A DNA stretch of 23,044 nucleotides from DATCVR01 sp036566745 (GTDB lineage: Bacteria; Actinomycetota; Actinomycetes; Jiangellales; Jiangellaceae), in assembly GCA_036566745.1 (NCBI GenBank), contig DATCVR010000295.1, positions 1 to 23,044 of the forward strand, read 5' to 3'. The notes beneath the pieces are model-generated. The model made no database searches and was not told where the DNA came from. It saw only the letters and a program-made list of their open reading frames with translations. The position numbers and the translations under genes are program-made. Positions 1 through 7,177 of this stretch are shown here, piece after piece (the first letter of the stretch is position 1; every line of letters starts with the position of its first letter).

Positions 1-112
1 CTTCGAGCTGCTCACGGGCCTCGTGCTGATCGGTGTCGCGTCCCCACGTCATCGTGCCGAGCGCGAGCCGCGAGACCCGCAGCCCGCTCGCCCCGAGTCG
101 TCGCTGCTCCAC
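1..112 (-). CDS. aldo/keto reductase, N-terminal part (cut by window edge)
   Basis: The minus strand read from a GTG at 112 encodes 37 residues, beginning VEQRRLGASGLRVSRLALGT and continuing MTWGRDTDQHEAREQLE, before the window ends. The pattern RxLGxSGLxVSxLxLGTMTWG is the characteristic first strand and loop of aldo/keto reductases, which are NADPH-dependent (alpha/beta)8-barrel enzymes reducing carbonyl substrates. An in-frame TAA lies four codons upstream (122-124), so GTG at 112 is the only possible start in this stretch. There is no good ribosome binding site. A TAACCT hexamer ends 6 bases before the GTG, which suggests a leaderless transcript. It is divergent from the LLM oxidoreductase at 226. 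The catalytic Asp/Tyr/Lys/His residues lie beyond the window, so the substrate cannot be inferred. The family call rests on the N-terminal motif only. Confidence 0.8.
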   Translation of the reverse strand, partial: MEQRRLGASGLRVSRLALGTMTWGRDTDQHEAREQLE

Positions 113-118
113 GCCGCG

Positions 119-124
119 AGGTTA
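119..124 (-). promoter_or_regulatory. candidate -10 box, leaderless promoter of the aldo/keto reductase
   Basis: TAACCT on the minus strand fits TANNNT and lies 6 bases before the GTG start. It also contains the in-frame stop that fixes that start. No clear -35 box is visible. The same spacing recurs at other genes in this window. Confidence 0.45.
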
Positions 125-225
125 CCTGTTCGGGCGCGAGCGGGAGGGCATACCCGCGCGAGGTAGAGTCCGCGGGGCGGCGGCAGGGGCAAGTCCGGTC
201 GCGCGGGCACATCGGAGGAGGACGC

Positions 226-1275
226 ATGCGACTGGGGCTGAACCTCGGGTACTGGGGTACCGGCAACGATCGCGACAACGTCGTGCTCGCCCGCGAGGCC
301 GACCGGCTGGGCTACTCCGTGGTGTGGGCGGCCGAGGCGTACGGCTCGGACTCGCCGACCGTGCTGGCCTGGGTGGCGGCGCAGACCGAACGGATCGACG
401 TCGGCAGCGCCGTGATGCAGATCCCGGCCCGCACCCCGGCCACCACCGCCATGACCGCGGCCACGCTCGACTCACTGTCCGGTGGCCGGTTCCGGCTCGG
501 GCTCGGAGTTTCGGGACCACAGGTGTCCGAGGGCTGGCACGGCGTACGTTTCGAGAAGCCACTGGCGCGCACCCGCGAGTACGTCGACATCGTGCGGTTG
601 GCGCTGTCGCGCCAGCGGGTCCGCTACGACGGCGAGCACTGGACGCTCCCGCTACCCGGCGGACCGGGCAAGGCGCTCCAGCTCACCGTCCATCCCGCGC
701 GCGAGAACATCCCGGTCTACCTGGCCTCGATCGGCCCGAAGAACCTCGAGCTGACCGGCGAGATCGCCGACGGCTGGCTCGGCCTCTTCTACGCGCCCGA
801 GTACGCTCCGGAGTCCGTCGACCGGCTGCGGGCGGGCCGCGAGAAGGCTGGCCGCACCCTCGACGGGTTCGACGTCGTCCCCACGGTCCCGGTCGTGATC
901 GGCGACGACCTCGACGCGTGCGCCGCACCGGTCAAGGCCTACTCCGCGCTCTACATCGGCGGCATGGGCAGCCGCGAGTCCAACTTCTACAACCAGCTCG
1001 CCGTCCGGATGGGCTTCGAGCAGGCCGCCGAGCGGGTCCAGGAGCTCTTTCTCGACCGCAAGCACCGCGAGGCAGCGGCCGCCGTGCCGTCGGCGTTCGT
1101 CGACCAGACCTCGCTCATCGGGCCGGTCGAGCGGATTCGCGACCGTCTTCACGCCTATGCCGAGTCCGGCGTCACGACGTTGTCCGTCGCCGTCTACGCG
1201 GGCTCGGTCGACGACCGGCTCGCCACGCTGCGGGCGATGGCTGAGACCGTGGACGCCGCCGGCCTGGCCGACTGA
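226..1275 (+). CDS. LLM-class F420-dependent oxidoreductase
   Basis: This 349-residue protein belongs to the luciferase-like monooxygenase superfamily, (alpha/beta)8-barrel enzymes that in actinobacteria often use coenzyme F420. It opens with MRLGLNLGYWG, followed by an EADRLGYSVVWAAEAY segment typical of the first barrel turns. The LDSLSGGRFRLGLGVSGPQV segment (about residues 81-100) is the family hallmark, and GWHGVRFEKPLARTREYVDI follows. The pattern resembles the Rv3520c-like F420 subgroup. The start at 226 is supported by GGAGGAG at 214-220. uppP follows 37 bases downstream on the same strand and could be co-transcribed. The substrate is unknown. F420 rather than FMN is inferred from the subgroup and the host type, not from a residue I can verify. 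Confidence 0.88.
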   Translation: MRLGLNLGYWGTGNDRDNVVLAREADRLGYSVVWAAEAYGSDSPTVLAWVAAQTERIDVGSAVMQIPARTPATTAMTAATLDSLSGGRFRLGLGVSGPQVSEGWHGVRFEKPLARTREYVDIVRLALSRQRVRYDGEHWTLPLPGGPGKALQLTVHPARENIPVYLASIGPKNLELTGEIADGWLGLFYAPEYAPESVDRLRAGREKAGRTLDGFDVVPTVPVVIGDDLDACAAPVKAYSALYIGGMGSRESNFYNQLAVRMGFEQAAERVQELFLDRKHREAAAAVPSAFVDQTSLIGPVERIRDRLHAYAESGVTTLSVAVYAGSVDDRLATLRAMAETVDAAGLAD

Positions 1276-1312
1276 CCATCATCGATCCTGTTCGAGGGAG
1301 TCAAGAAGCGTC

Positions 1313-2239
1313 ATGGAGTGGTTCCACGCGGTCGTGCTCGGCGTGCTCCAGGGACTCACCGAGTTCTTGCCGATCTCGTCCAGCGCCCACCTGCGGATCT
1401 ATCCGGAGCTGTTCGGCTGGGAGGATCCCGGGGCCGCCTTCACGGCGGTGACCCAGATCGGCACCGAGACCGCGGTGATCCTCTATTTCGCCAAGGACAT
1501 CGGGCGGATCATCAACGCGTGGGTGCGATCGCTGTTCGACCGCGAGGCGATGCGGGCACCGGCGGTGGTGGGCGCGGCGTCCAGGGCCGATGCCGTCGAG
1601 TCCGAGGTAGCGGGGATGGGCCCGCGCCGGCGCCGGAGCCATCGGCGGCGGTCGTGGGATCCGGCCGACGCCCGGATGGGCTGGTACGTGATCATCGGCA
1701 CGCTGCCGATCGTCGTGGTTGGCCTCGTGCTCAAGGACGTCATCGAGGACGACTTCCGGTCGCTGTGGGTCATCGGCACGACGCTCATCGTGCTGGGCAT
1801 CATCCTGGGGGTCGCCGATCGGATCGGGCGCAAGGACCGCGCCCTGAGCGACCTGAACCTCCGGCACGCCGTCGCGATCGGGTGTGCTCAGGCGCTGGCC
1901 GTGATCCCGGGGGTGTCGCGGTCGGGATCCTCGATCAGCCTCGCCCTGCTGCTCGGGTACGAGCGTGCCGCCGCTGCGCGATTCGCATTCCTGCTGGCGA
2001 TTCCGGCAGTGCTCGGCGCGGGCTTCTTCGAATGGCCCACGGCACTCGGCGAGGATGCCGTGTACGGGGCCGGGCCCACCATCCTGGCCACCGCGATCGC
2101 CTTCGCCGTGGGGTACGCGGTCATCGCCTGGCTGATGAAGTGGCTCGAGCACCGCTCGTACGCGCCGTTCGTGGTGTACCGGATCGCCCTGGGTGTGCTC
2201 ACCCTGACCCTGCTGGCCACGGGCACCCTGTCCTCCTGA
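1313..2239 (+). CDS. uppP: undecaprenyl-diphosphatase UppP (BacA family)
   Basis: This 308-residue integral membrane protein dephosphorylates undecaprenyl diphosphate, recycling the lipid carrier for peptidoglycan synthesis and giving some bacitracin resistance. Both family motifs are present: QGLTEFLPISSSAHL near residues 13-27 (Gln13, Glu17 and His26 match the (E/Q)xxxE and His sites) and PGVSRSGSS at 199-207, where Arg203 corresponds to E. coli Arg174. ATG 1313 is preceded by GAGGGAG at 1294-1300 and gives the canonical N-terminus. The open frame extends further upstream inside the LLM gene but has no family similarity there. Unusual feature: residues about 78-114 form a hydrophilic Arg-rich insertion (RRRRSHRRR near 105-113) between membrane segments, which makes the protein about 33 residues longer than expected between the two motifs. 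The catalytic residues are intact, so activity is likely. Confidence 0.95.
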   Translation: MEWFHAVVLGVLQGLTEFLPISSSAHLRIYPELFGWEDPGAAFTAVTQIGTETAVILYFAKDIGRIINAWVRSLFDREAMRAPAVVGAASRADAVESEVAGMGPRRRRSHRRRSWDPADARMGWYVIIGTLPIVVVGLVLKDVIEDDFRSLWVIGTTLIVLGIILGVADRIGRKDRALSDLNLRHAVAIGCAQALAVIPGVSRSGSSISLALLLGYERAAAARFAFLLAIPAVLGAGFFEWPTALGEDAVYGAGPTILATAIAFAVGYAVIAWLMKWLEHRSYAPFVVYRIALGVLTLTLLATGTLSS

Positions 2240-2279
2240 GCGTCGGCGGCGCGCGCTGCCCGCCCGGAACCCTCCGCTC

Positions 2280-2309
2280 CGAACGATCACGTTCAGCAGG
2301 CATTCGCCC
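2280..2309 (+). repeat. dispersed repeat copy A, truncated (left end only)
   Basis: Thirty bases match the left end of copy C (14271-14300) at 28 of 30 positions, including an identical run of 25 bases at 2285-2309 containing GATCACGTTCAGCAGG. After 2309 the similarity stops and no right end is present. The fragment lies between the convergent uppP and TetR genes, at the point where the conserved uppP-to-phosphatase order is interrupted by accessory genes. Confidence 0.8.
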
Positions 2310-2401
2310 CGCGCTGGGAACGGCCCTCGATGAGTCTCGGGACATCGTCGAGCACTGGACGCTGGTCGGGTGGAGCACGACGTGGTCGCCCAAATTTGAT
2401 G

Positions 2402-3037
2402 TCAGCCAGCCTTCCGGACGCGGGTGGTGTTGAGGCGTTCCCAGAGGCCGACCACATGCGCGCGCAGGACCTCCCCAGCCTCCTCTGTGGTCAGGTGGCC
2501 TATGAGCACGTGGTTGGTGAGGCCGTCGGCGAGGGCGAGCAGGGTGCGAGCCTCGTGCTGCGGATCGGGCGGCGCAGCGCCGTCGTTGGCCGGCACGCTT
2601 TCGGCGGCTTCCGTGATGACGCGGGTAAGGAGGTCATGGAGGGCCGCGTAGCTGGTTCTCATCGGGCCGGCGAGCGGCTCGCTGACGACCGCCTGGGCGA
2701 CGAACGCGAGCCAGATCCGTGCTTCGGCGCGGTGTTCTCTGCGAAGCAGGGCGATCTCGGTGGCTACGTGAGCCAGGGCGGTGGCGGCCGACTGGGCCGG
2801 GCTTCGGGCGAGTCGATCCCGCACGCGTTGAATGATGCGCTCGCCGACATAGTCGACGGCGAACAGGAGCATCTCCTCCTTGCTGCGGAAGCAGCGCTGA
2901 ACAGCACCAAGGGAGACCTGCGCGCGAGCGGCGACGTCCCGTACGGTCACCCCTTCCGGTCCGTGTTCGTCGGCGAGGAGGCAGACGGCTTCGGCAATCT
3001 GGCGGCGCCGGCTTTCGTAGTCGACCTGCTTGGGCAT
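2402..3037 (-). CDS. TetR/AcrR family transcriptional regulator
   Basis: This 211-residue protein has a TetR N-terminal helix-turn-helix at about residues 10-57, with GVTVRDVAARAQVSLGAVQR followed by CFRSKEEML, the family signature. The C-terminal ligand domain is helical, as usual, and gives no clue to the inducer. The ATG at 3037 is the natural start, and the length is typical. It is divergent from the amidase at 3131, with a perfect 12-bp palindrome at 3059-3070 between them. The simplest reading is that it represses itself and the amidase, and that a small molecule related to the amidase substrate relieves this. That regulatory link is inferred from layout alone. Confidence 0.92.
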   Translation of the reverse strand: MPKQVDYESRRRQIAEAVCLLADEHGPEGVTVRDVAARAQVSLGAVQRCFRSKEEMLLFAVDYVGERIIQRVRDRLARSPAQSAATALAHVATEIALLRREHRAEARIWLAFVAQAVVSEPLAGPMRTSYAALHDLLTRVITEAAESVPANDGAAPPDPQHEARTLLALADGLTNHVLIGHLTTEEAGEVLRAHVVGLWERLNTTRVRKAG

Positions 3038-3058
3038 GCTCGGTGGCCCCTTATTTCA

Positions 3059-3070
3059 ATACGATCGTAT
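3059..3070. promoter_or_regulatory. candidate TetR operator (ATACGATCGTAT)
   Basis: This perfect 12-bp palindrome lies 22 bases upstream of the TetR start and 60 bases upstream of the amidase start, in the only AT-richer spot of the divergent intergenic region. A TetR-family dimer site is expected here. No second copy was noticed in the window. Confidence 0.65.
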
Positions 3071-3130
3071 CGCTTCCAGGTTATGATGCCGATACAAGCA
3101 CATCGGCATGAGGACGGGAGCACAACGATC

Positions 3131-4567
3131 ATGCAGGACGCCCTGTGGAAGTTGCCCGCCGCCGCCCAGGCGGGGGCGGTCCGAGGCGGAGATGTATCGG
3201 CGGTCGAACTGGTCGATAGCCACCTGGAACGCATCACCGAGGTCAACCCACAGGTCAACGCGGTCACACAACTGTTGGCCGAGCGCGCCCGTGAGGCCGC
3301 CGTGCACACGGACCGGCGGCGTGCCTCAGGCGAAGAGCTCGGGCCTCTGGCCGGCGTGCCGTTCACGGTGAAGGAGTGCATCGCAGTCGAGGGCGTGCCG
3401 ACGACGTTCGGCACGGCGCGTTTCCGTGACCTGGTAGCGCCTGTAGACGCGCTGCCGGTGGCCCGGCTGCGTGCTGCCGGAGCCATCCCGATCGGGCACA
3501 GCAATATGCCCACCCTGATCCTGGCGGGGATGCACTCTCGCAGCGAACTTTTCGGCGACACCGTCAACCCATGGGACCCGCGCCGGACCCCGGGGGGCAG
3601 CAGCGGTGGCGACGGGGTGGCTGTGGCCACCGGCATGGCCGCGCTCGGACTCGGCAACGACTCCGGTGGATCGGTACGGATCCCAGCCTCGTTCTGCGGC
3701 GTGGCTGGGCTGAAGCCGACCGCCGGCCGGTTCCCCGCCGACCACCGCTTCCTCGGCTCGGACGACCCTGGGCCGGCCTCGCAGATGCTGGTCACCGAGG
3801 GGCCCCTGGCCCGCAGAGTCGCCGACCTGCGACTGGCATTCGAGGCGTTGGCCGGGACCGACCCGCGGGACCCGCGGGCCGTGCCGGTGCCCGTCCACGG
3901 CGAGCCGCTGCCGGGGCGGATGAAGGTCGCGGTCGTTGCCGACCCCGGCGGCCACGGTGTCCACCCCACGGTCCGCGAGGCTGTCGCGGCCGCGGCCGAC
4001 GCGCTGCGAGACGCCGGGTACGACGTGCGAGAGATGGCGGACGTTCCACGGCTGGACGAGGCGCTCGAGGCATACGGCCGGATCACCGTGACGGAGTTCG
4101 CCGAGAGCTGGCCAGTGGTTCGGACGCTGCTCGGCGAGGGCGGAGATCGCTACATCGAGATGGCGATGGAGAAGACGCCGCCCGCGACAGCCGCAGAGTT
4201 CATGAAACTGATGGGGGCCTGGCTGGGCATCCGCCGTTCCTGGGCGGAGTTCCTCGACGAGTACCCGCTGCTGCTCGGGCCGGTGTTCTCCGAGCCGCCT
4301 GTCGAGCCGGGGCTGGAGTCACGCGACAGAGCGGGACGGGAACGGGTCTGCGCGGGCATGCGCTTGTGCACGGTGACCAGCTTCGTGGGCGTGCCCGGAG
4401 TCGCCGTACCGACCGGCGTGACTGACGGCCTGCCATCCGGCGTGCAGATCATCGGACGCGCGTTCCGGGAGGACCTGTGCCTGGCCGCTGCCCAGGAGGT
4501 CGAGGACCGCCTCGGCGTGCTCACACCGATCGACCCACGTTCCGAGGTCCCGATCGCCGCACGTTAG
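3131..4567 (+). CDS. amidase-signature family hydrolase
   Basis: This 478-residue amidase-signature enzyme hydrolyses carboxamide bonds through a Ser-cisSer-Lys triad. The triad is visible: Lys81 in PFTVKE, cis-Ser157 in TPGGSSGGD (153-161), and nucleophile Ser181 in GNDSGGSVR (175-183). The 24-residue spacing between the two serines matches characterised family members. ATG 3131 has GGGAG at 3116-3120. In-frame ATGs at 3083 and 3086 would add about 15 residues with no family similarity. Length is typical for the family. It diverges from a TetR gene and is probably its target. The substrate cannot be predicted: GatA of the tRNA amidotransferase is unlikely because no gatB or gatC is nearby and the gene sits among accessory regulators. 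Confidence 0.9.
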   Translation: MQDALWKLPAAAQAGAVRGGDVSAVELVDSHLERITEVNPQVNAVTQLLAERAREAAVHTDRRRASGEELGPLAGVPFTVKECIAVEGVPTTFGTARFRDLVAPVDALPVARLRAAGAIPIGHSNMPTLILAGMHSRSELFGDTVNPWDPRRTPGGSSGGDGVAVATGMAALGLGNDSGGSVRIPASFCGVAGLKPTAGRFPADHRFLGSDDPGPASQMLVTEGPLARRVADLRLAFEALAGTDPRDPRAVPVPVHGEPLPGRMKVAVVADPGGHGVHPTVREAVAAAADALRDAGYDVREMADVPRLDEALEAYGRITVTEFAESWPVVRTLLGEGGDRYIEMAMEKTPPATAAEFMKLMGAWLGIRRSWAEFLDEYPLLLGPVFSEPPVEPGLESRDRAGRERVCAGMRLCTVTSFVGVPGVAVPTGVTDGLPSGVQIIGRAFREDLCLAAAQEVEDRLGVLTPIDPRSEVPIAAR

Positions 4568-4597
4568 GGCAGCACCGCACCGCAGCAAGATCGTCAA

Positions 4598-4637
4598 GGC
4601 CGGCGCAGGTGGGCATCGTCGACAACCCGCGCCGGCC
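4598..4637 (+). terminator. inverted repeat downstream of the amidase
   Basis: GGCCGGCGC at 4598-4606 pairs with GCGCCGGCC at 4629-4637, a perfect 9-bp stem with a 22-base loop, starting 30 bases after the amidase stop and ending 32 bases before the next gene. It has no T-tract, so it could be a non-canonical actinobacterial terminator or an attenuating hairpin. Confidence 0.45.
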
Positions 4638-4669
4638 GGCCTCCCGAACGACCAACCAGAGCGGACACC

Positions 4670-5206
4670 ATGAACACGCCCCCCGCAGATGACCATCAGC
4701 CTTCCTGCCGCGACCTGGTGGGCGCGCTCGCCCAGAACGACCGGCGCGCCGCCTACGCGGCCCTCGCCCTCGGTGCGACGACCGTGGCCGAGGTCGCCGT
4801 ACGGGCCGGGCTGCGCCCACCGGCCGCCGCCGTGGCCCTGCAGAAGCTGGCGGAGGTCAGAATCGCTTCCTTCGACCGCGAGAAACTCACCTACACCCTG
4901 CTCGACGACACCTTCCGGCTAGCCGTCCAAGCGGAAGTCAAGGTCGCCGGGAGAGCCGGCGGGGACGGCGCGGGCTCCTACTTCCGGCGCGGCCGGCTGA
5001 CCTCCATTCCGGGCAAGAAGGACGTGCGCAGCCGGGTGCTGAATGTGGTGAGGGATTCGTTCGAGCCCGGCGTGCTCTACCCCGAGGCCAAGGTCAACGC
5101 GATCTGCGGCGAGTGGTTCGATGACTGGGTGACCCTGCGCCGCGCCCTCGTGGACGAGGGCCTGCTGCGCAGGAACGAGTCCGGCTCCGTCTACGAGCGC
5201 GTCTGA
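4670..5206 (+). CDS. ArsR-like / DUF2087 domain regulator
   Basis: This 178-residue protein has two parts. Residues about 12-80 look like a winged helix of the ArsR-like type (DRRAAYAALALGATTVAEVAVR, then a helix and FDREKLTYTL). Residues about 105-178 match DUF2087: SIPGKKDVRSRVLNVVRDSF, EPGVLYPEAKVNAICGEW, then DDWVTLRRALVDEGLLRR. DUF2087 is commonly attached to DNA-binding domains, and its biochemical role is not known to me. ATG 4670 has only a weak upstream purine run (GAGCGGA). The gene stands alone, downstream of the amidase and convergent with the SDR operon. Its target is not evident. Confidence 0.82.
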   Translation: MNTPPADDHQPSCRDLVGALAQNDRRAAYAALALGATTVAEVAVRAGLRPPAAAVALQKLAEVRIASFDREKLTYTLLDDTFRLAVQAEVKVAGRAGGDGAGSYFRRGRLTSIPGKKDVRSRVLNVVRDSFEPGVLYPEAKVNAICGEWFDDWVTLRRALVDEGLLRRNESGSVYERV

Positions 5207-5233
5207 CGAACGGTCGTTGACGGACGGTGTGGC

Positions 5234-5247
5234 TGACGGTGCCGTCA
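5234..5247. terminator. short hairpin between convergent genes
   Basis: TGACGG and CCGTCA form a perfect 6-bp stem with a 2-base loop, in the 120-base gap between the convergent DUF2087 and SDR genes. No T-tract follows on either strand. The position suits a bidirectional terminator, but the structure is small. Confidence 0.3.
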
Positions 5248-5326
5248 CGGCTGGGGACGCGGGCGAACCGGCGGATGTCGTTGTGGTGGCCACGCACACG
5301 AGTACGTCGGCCTGCACCTTCGCGCC

Positions 5327-6118
5327 CTAGTCGACCAGGGCGCCGCAGGTGAGGTTGATGATCGCGCCGGTCAGCGCGCTGGCGCGGTTCGAAGCGGCGA
5401 ACGCCGCATACTCGGCGACCTCGGTGGTCGTGGGCAGCCGGCCCAGCGTAGTGGCGCCGGCCGCGCCCGCCAGCCACTCGTCGACTGTGAGGCCGGCCCG
5501 CTGCGCGATGCCGGGGAAGACGTCGCCAGTGTGTGACGTGGCGACGGCGTCGGGCAACGCGTGTGGGCGCAGGCACACGACGCGTACGCCGGCCGGGCCC
5601 AGCTCGCCAGCCAGCAGCCGGGAGAACGCCTCGACGGCTGCCGAGCTGACGCCGTTGCCGAGGAATCCGGACCCGGTCAGCCGCGCGCCGGGTGTGGACA
5701 GTGTCAGGTACACGCCGGACCCGCTAGCGGCGAGATGCGGCGCCACGGCCTTCGCGGTGATGAAGTGAGCGCGCACGCTGCCGTCCACCGGGCGGAGGAA
5801 CTCCGCGAGCGACAGGTCGGCCAGCGGCGGACCCTGCACGTGCGCGATACCGACCGCGTTGAGCACGATGTCGATGCCATGCTCGGTGGCGACGGAGTCG
5901 GCGTGTGCCCGGACGGCGGCCTCGTCCAGCACGTCGACCACCGCCGTCTCTGCGCTGCCGCCGTCGGCCCGGATCTCGGCGGCGACCTTCTCCAGAGTCT
6001 CGGCAGTCCGCCCGGCCAGGTGGACGCGGGCGCCCTCGCGGGCGAAGACCCGGACGGTGGCGCCGCCGACGGCGCCGGCGCCGCCGTAGATGATCGCGGT
6101 GTTGTTCTCGAGCAGCAT
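5327..6118 (-). CDS. SDR-family protein lacking the catalytic Tyr-Lys pair
   Basis: This 263-residue short-chain dehydrogenase/reductase-like protein has a Rossmann fold: the cofactor loop is GGAGAVGG (12-19), with AGR at 35-37, a D62-V motif after the third strand, and NAVG at 87-90 replacing NNAG. The C-terminal half keeps the AAVEAFSRLLAGELGPAGVR helix and the RP loop. The usual YxxxK is absent: in GNGVSSAAVEAF the expected Tyr position is Asn155 and the expected Lys position is Ser159. It therefore either binds a nucleotide without classical dehydrogenase chemistry or uses other residues. ATG 6118 has AGGAGA at 6124-6129. It is the last gene of an ArsR-SRPBCC-SDR operon, 11 bases after the SRPBCC stop. 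Confidence 0.85.
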   Translation of the reverse strand: MLLENNTAIIYGGAGAVGGATVRVFAREGARVHLAGRTAETLEKVAAEIRADGGSAETAVVDVLDEAAVRAHADSVATEHGIDIVLNAVGIAHVQGPPLADLSLAEFLRPVDGSVRAHFITAKAVAPHLAASGSGVYLTLSTPGARLTGSGFLGNGVSSAAVEAFSRLLAGELGPAGVRVVCLRPHALPDAVATSHTGDVFPGIAQRAGLTVDEWLAGAAGATTLGRLPTTTEVAEYAAFAASNRASALTGAIINLTCGALVD

Positions 6119-6129
6119 GCGGATTCTCC

Positions 6130-6552
6130 TCAGATCGTGACATGGGTGTCGAGGGTGGAGAGGACGTCGGTCCAGCCGTCAGTGTGGCTGCGCCGCGCCT
6201 CGTCGTGTGGCAGGCGGTCGTGCCGGATCTCGACGATGGTGCCGTCGCCGTCCGGGGTGAAGTCGACGATGACCAGTGATTCCCGATCGTCGGTGGCCGG
6301 GGAGCGCCAGCTGAACGCAAGCCGGCGCGGTCGGTCGATCTCGTGATAAATGCCGGTGTGCACGATCGCGTGATGCGCGTCGGTCATGACGATCCGGAAC
6401 GCGCCGCCGGTCCGGGCGTCGACCTCGGCCTCGGAGCGGGAGATGCCGCGCGGACGCATCCAAGCGGCCAGGCTGACCGGGTCGAGCCAGGCGTCGAACA
6501 GCTCGCCCACCGGGGCGGTTATGCGTCGGCGGACGGTGACGAGGGCGCTCAC
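6130..6552 (-). CDS. SRPBCC / AHSA1-like domain protein
   Basis: This 140-residue single-domain protein has the START/Bet v1-like (SRPBCC) helix-grip fold of the AHSA1 (activator of Hsp90 ATPase homologue) type. It shows VRRRITAPVGELFDAWLDP at the N-terminus, then AAWMRPRGI, TGGAFRIVM, LAFSWRSP and a late TIVEIRHDRLP strand, in the expected order. The hydrophobic cavity of this fold binds small ligands. It starts with GTG, and its first bases overlap the ArsR stop as GTGA (6549-6552), so the pair is translationally coupled. ArsR plus AHSA1-type SRPBCC is a frequent two-gene unit in actinobacteria. The ligand and chemistry are unknown. Confidence 0.9.
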   Translation of the reverse strand: MSALVTVRRRITAPVGELFDAWLDPVSLAAWMRPRGISRSEAEVDARTGGAFRIVMTDAHHAIVHTGIYHEIDRPRRLAFSWRSPATDDRESLVIVDFTPDGDGTIVEIRHDRLPHDEARRSHTDGWTDVLSTLDTHVTI

Positions 6553-6893
6553 GCGTCGTGCATCCGGTCGCTGGCGCGGCGCTCGGTGACGAACGCGGCG
6601 AGGGCGGCCAGCCGGTCGTCCCAGAACCGCCGGTAGTGATTCATCCAGGCAACAGCGTCGGCCAGAGGTTCGGCGGTCAGGGTGAGTACGTGGTCGCGCC
6701 CGGCGACGGTGCGTCGCACGAGACCCGCCCGCTCCAGCACCCGGATGTGCTTCGACGTCGAGTTCAGCGAGATCGGGAACGCCACGGCCAGCTCGGTCAC
6801 TCGAGCGTCGGACTCCGCCAGCCGATCGATGATCGCTCGGCGCGTCGGGTCCGCGACCGCTTTGAGCACGTCGTCGAGCAGATATTCACCCAT
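6549..6893 (-). CDS. ArsR/SmtB-family transcriptional regulator
   Basis: This 114-residue winged-helix repressor starts MGEYLLDDVLKAVADPTRRA, the standard N-terminus, followed by the recognition region VTELAVAFPISLNSTSKHIR and wing LVRRTVAGRDHVLTL. No ELCVCDL-type metal-binding motif is present, so it is of the non-metal kind usually paired with SRPBCC proteins. The frame stays open upstream to 7013, but those 40 extra residues do not resemble the family, so ATG 6893 is chosen. The start codon lies between the arms of a 12-2-12 inverted repeat (6881-6906), a likely autoregulatory site. It heads the ArsR-SRPBCC-SDR operon. Confidence 0.88.
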   Translation of the reverse strand: MGEYLLDDVLKAVADPTRRAIIDRLAESDARVTELAVAFPISLNSTSKHIRVLERAGLVRRTVAGRDHVLTLTAEPLADAVAWMNHYRRFWDDRLAALAAFVTERRASDRMHDA

Positions 6894-6906
6894 GTGGGTG
6901 AATATC
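6881..6906. promoter_or_regulatory. candidate ArsR operator overlapping the start codon
   Basis: GATATTCACCCA and TGGGTGAATATC form perfect 12-bp arms separated by TG. The ArsR ATG (6891-6893) overlaps the centre. A TTGACG at 6932-6937 on the minus strand may be the -35 box. The arms are AT-rich compared with the surroundings, as ArsR sites often are. Binding here would block both transcription and early elongation. Confidence 0.65.
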
Positions 6907-7022
6907 TCACAGAGCCGGGCACCGAGGCAACCGTCAAAGGTGACGTTGGCGTGGATGTGGTGCGAGAGTCGCCCGAGTGGACGGCGATGGGCGGCGTGCG
7001 TCGCCTCCTCCACCTGCGTTCC

Positions 7023-7054
7023 CCTCGAGCGCCGCGGGCCTCGAGCGCCGCGGC
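7023..7054. repeat. two tandem 16-bp units
   Basis: CCTCGAGCGCCGCGGG (7023-7038) is followed directly by CCTCGAGCGCCGCGGC (7039-7054), with 15 of 16 bases identical. The units lie between the divergent ArsR and MarR genes. They may be a duplicated regulator site or simple slippage. Confidence 0.7.
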
Positions 7055-7157
7055 CTCGAATCGATGAGCTGAGCCACGGCCACGCGTGTCGGCACGCACG
7101 GAGAGGCTCCTGTCTGGTGAGTCGCGATCCATCGGCATCAGTTGACTATGGCAAGAG

Positions 7158-7170
7158 TTGTGTATCACAA
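7158..7170. promoter_or_regulatory. candidate MarR operator (TTGTGTATCACAA)
   Basis: TTGTG, TAT, CACAA is an inverted repeat with perfect 5-bp arms, ending 7 bases before the GTG start of MarR. MarR-family sites are typically short AT-rich palindromes overlapping their own promoter. A TTGACT at 7142-7147 may be the -35 box of the same promoter. Confidence 0.6.
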
Positions 7171-7177
7171 TGACTGC

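Noticed and set aside
3083..3130. Earlier amidase start at ATG 3083 or 3086
   Set aside because: The extra residues are not family-like, and GGGAG is correctly placed for ATG 3131.
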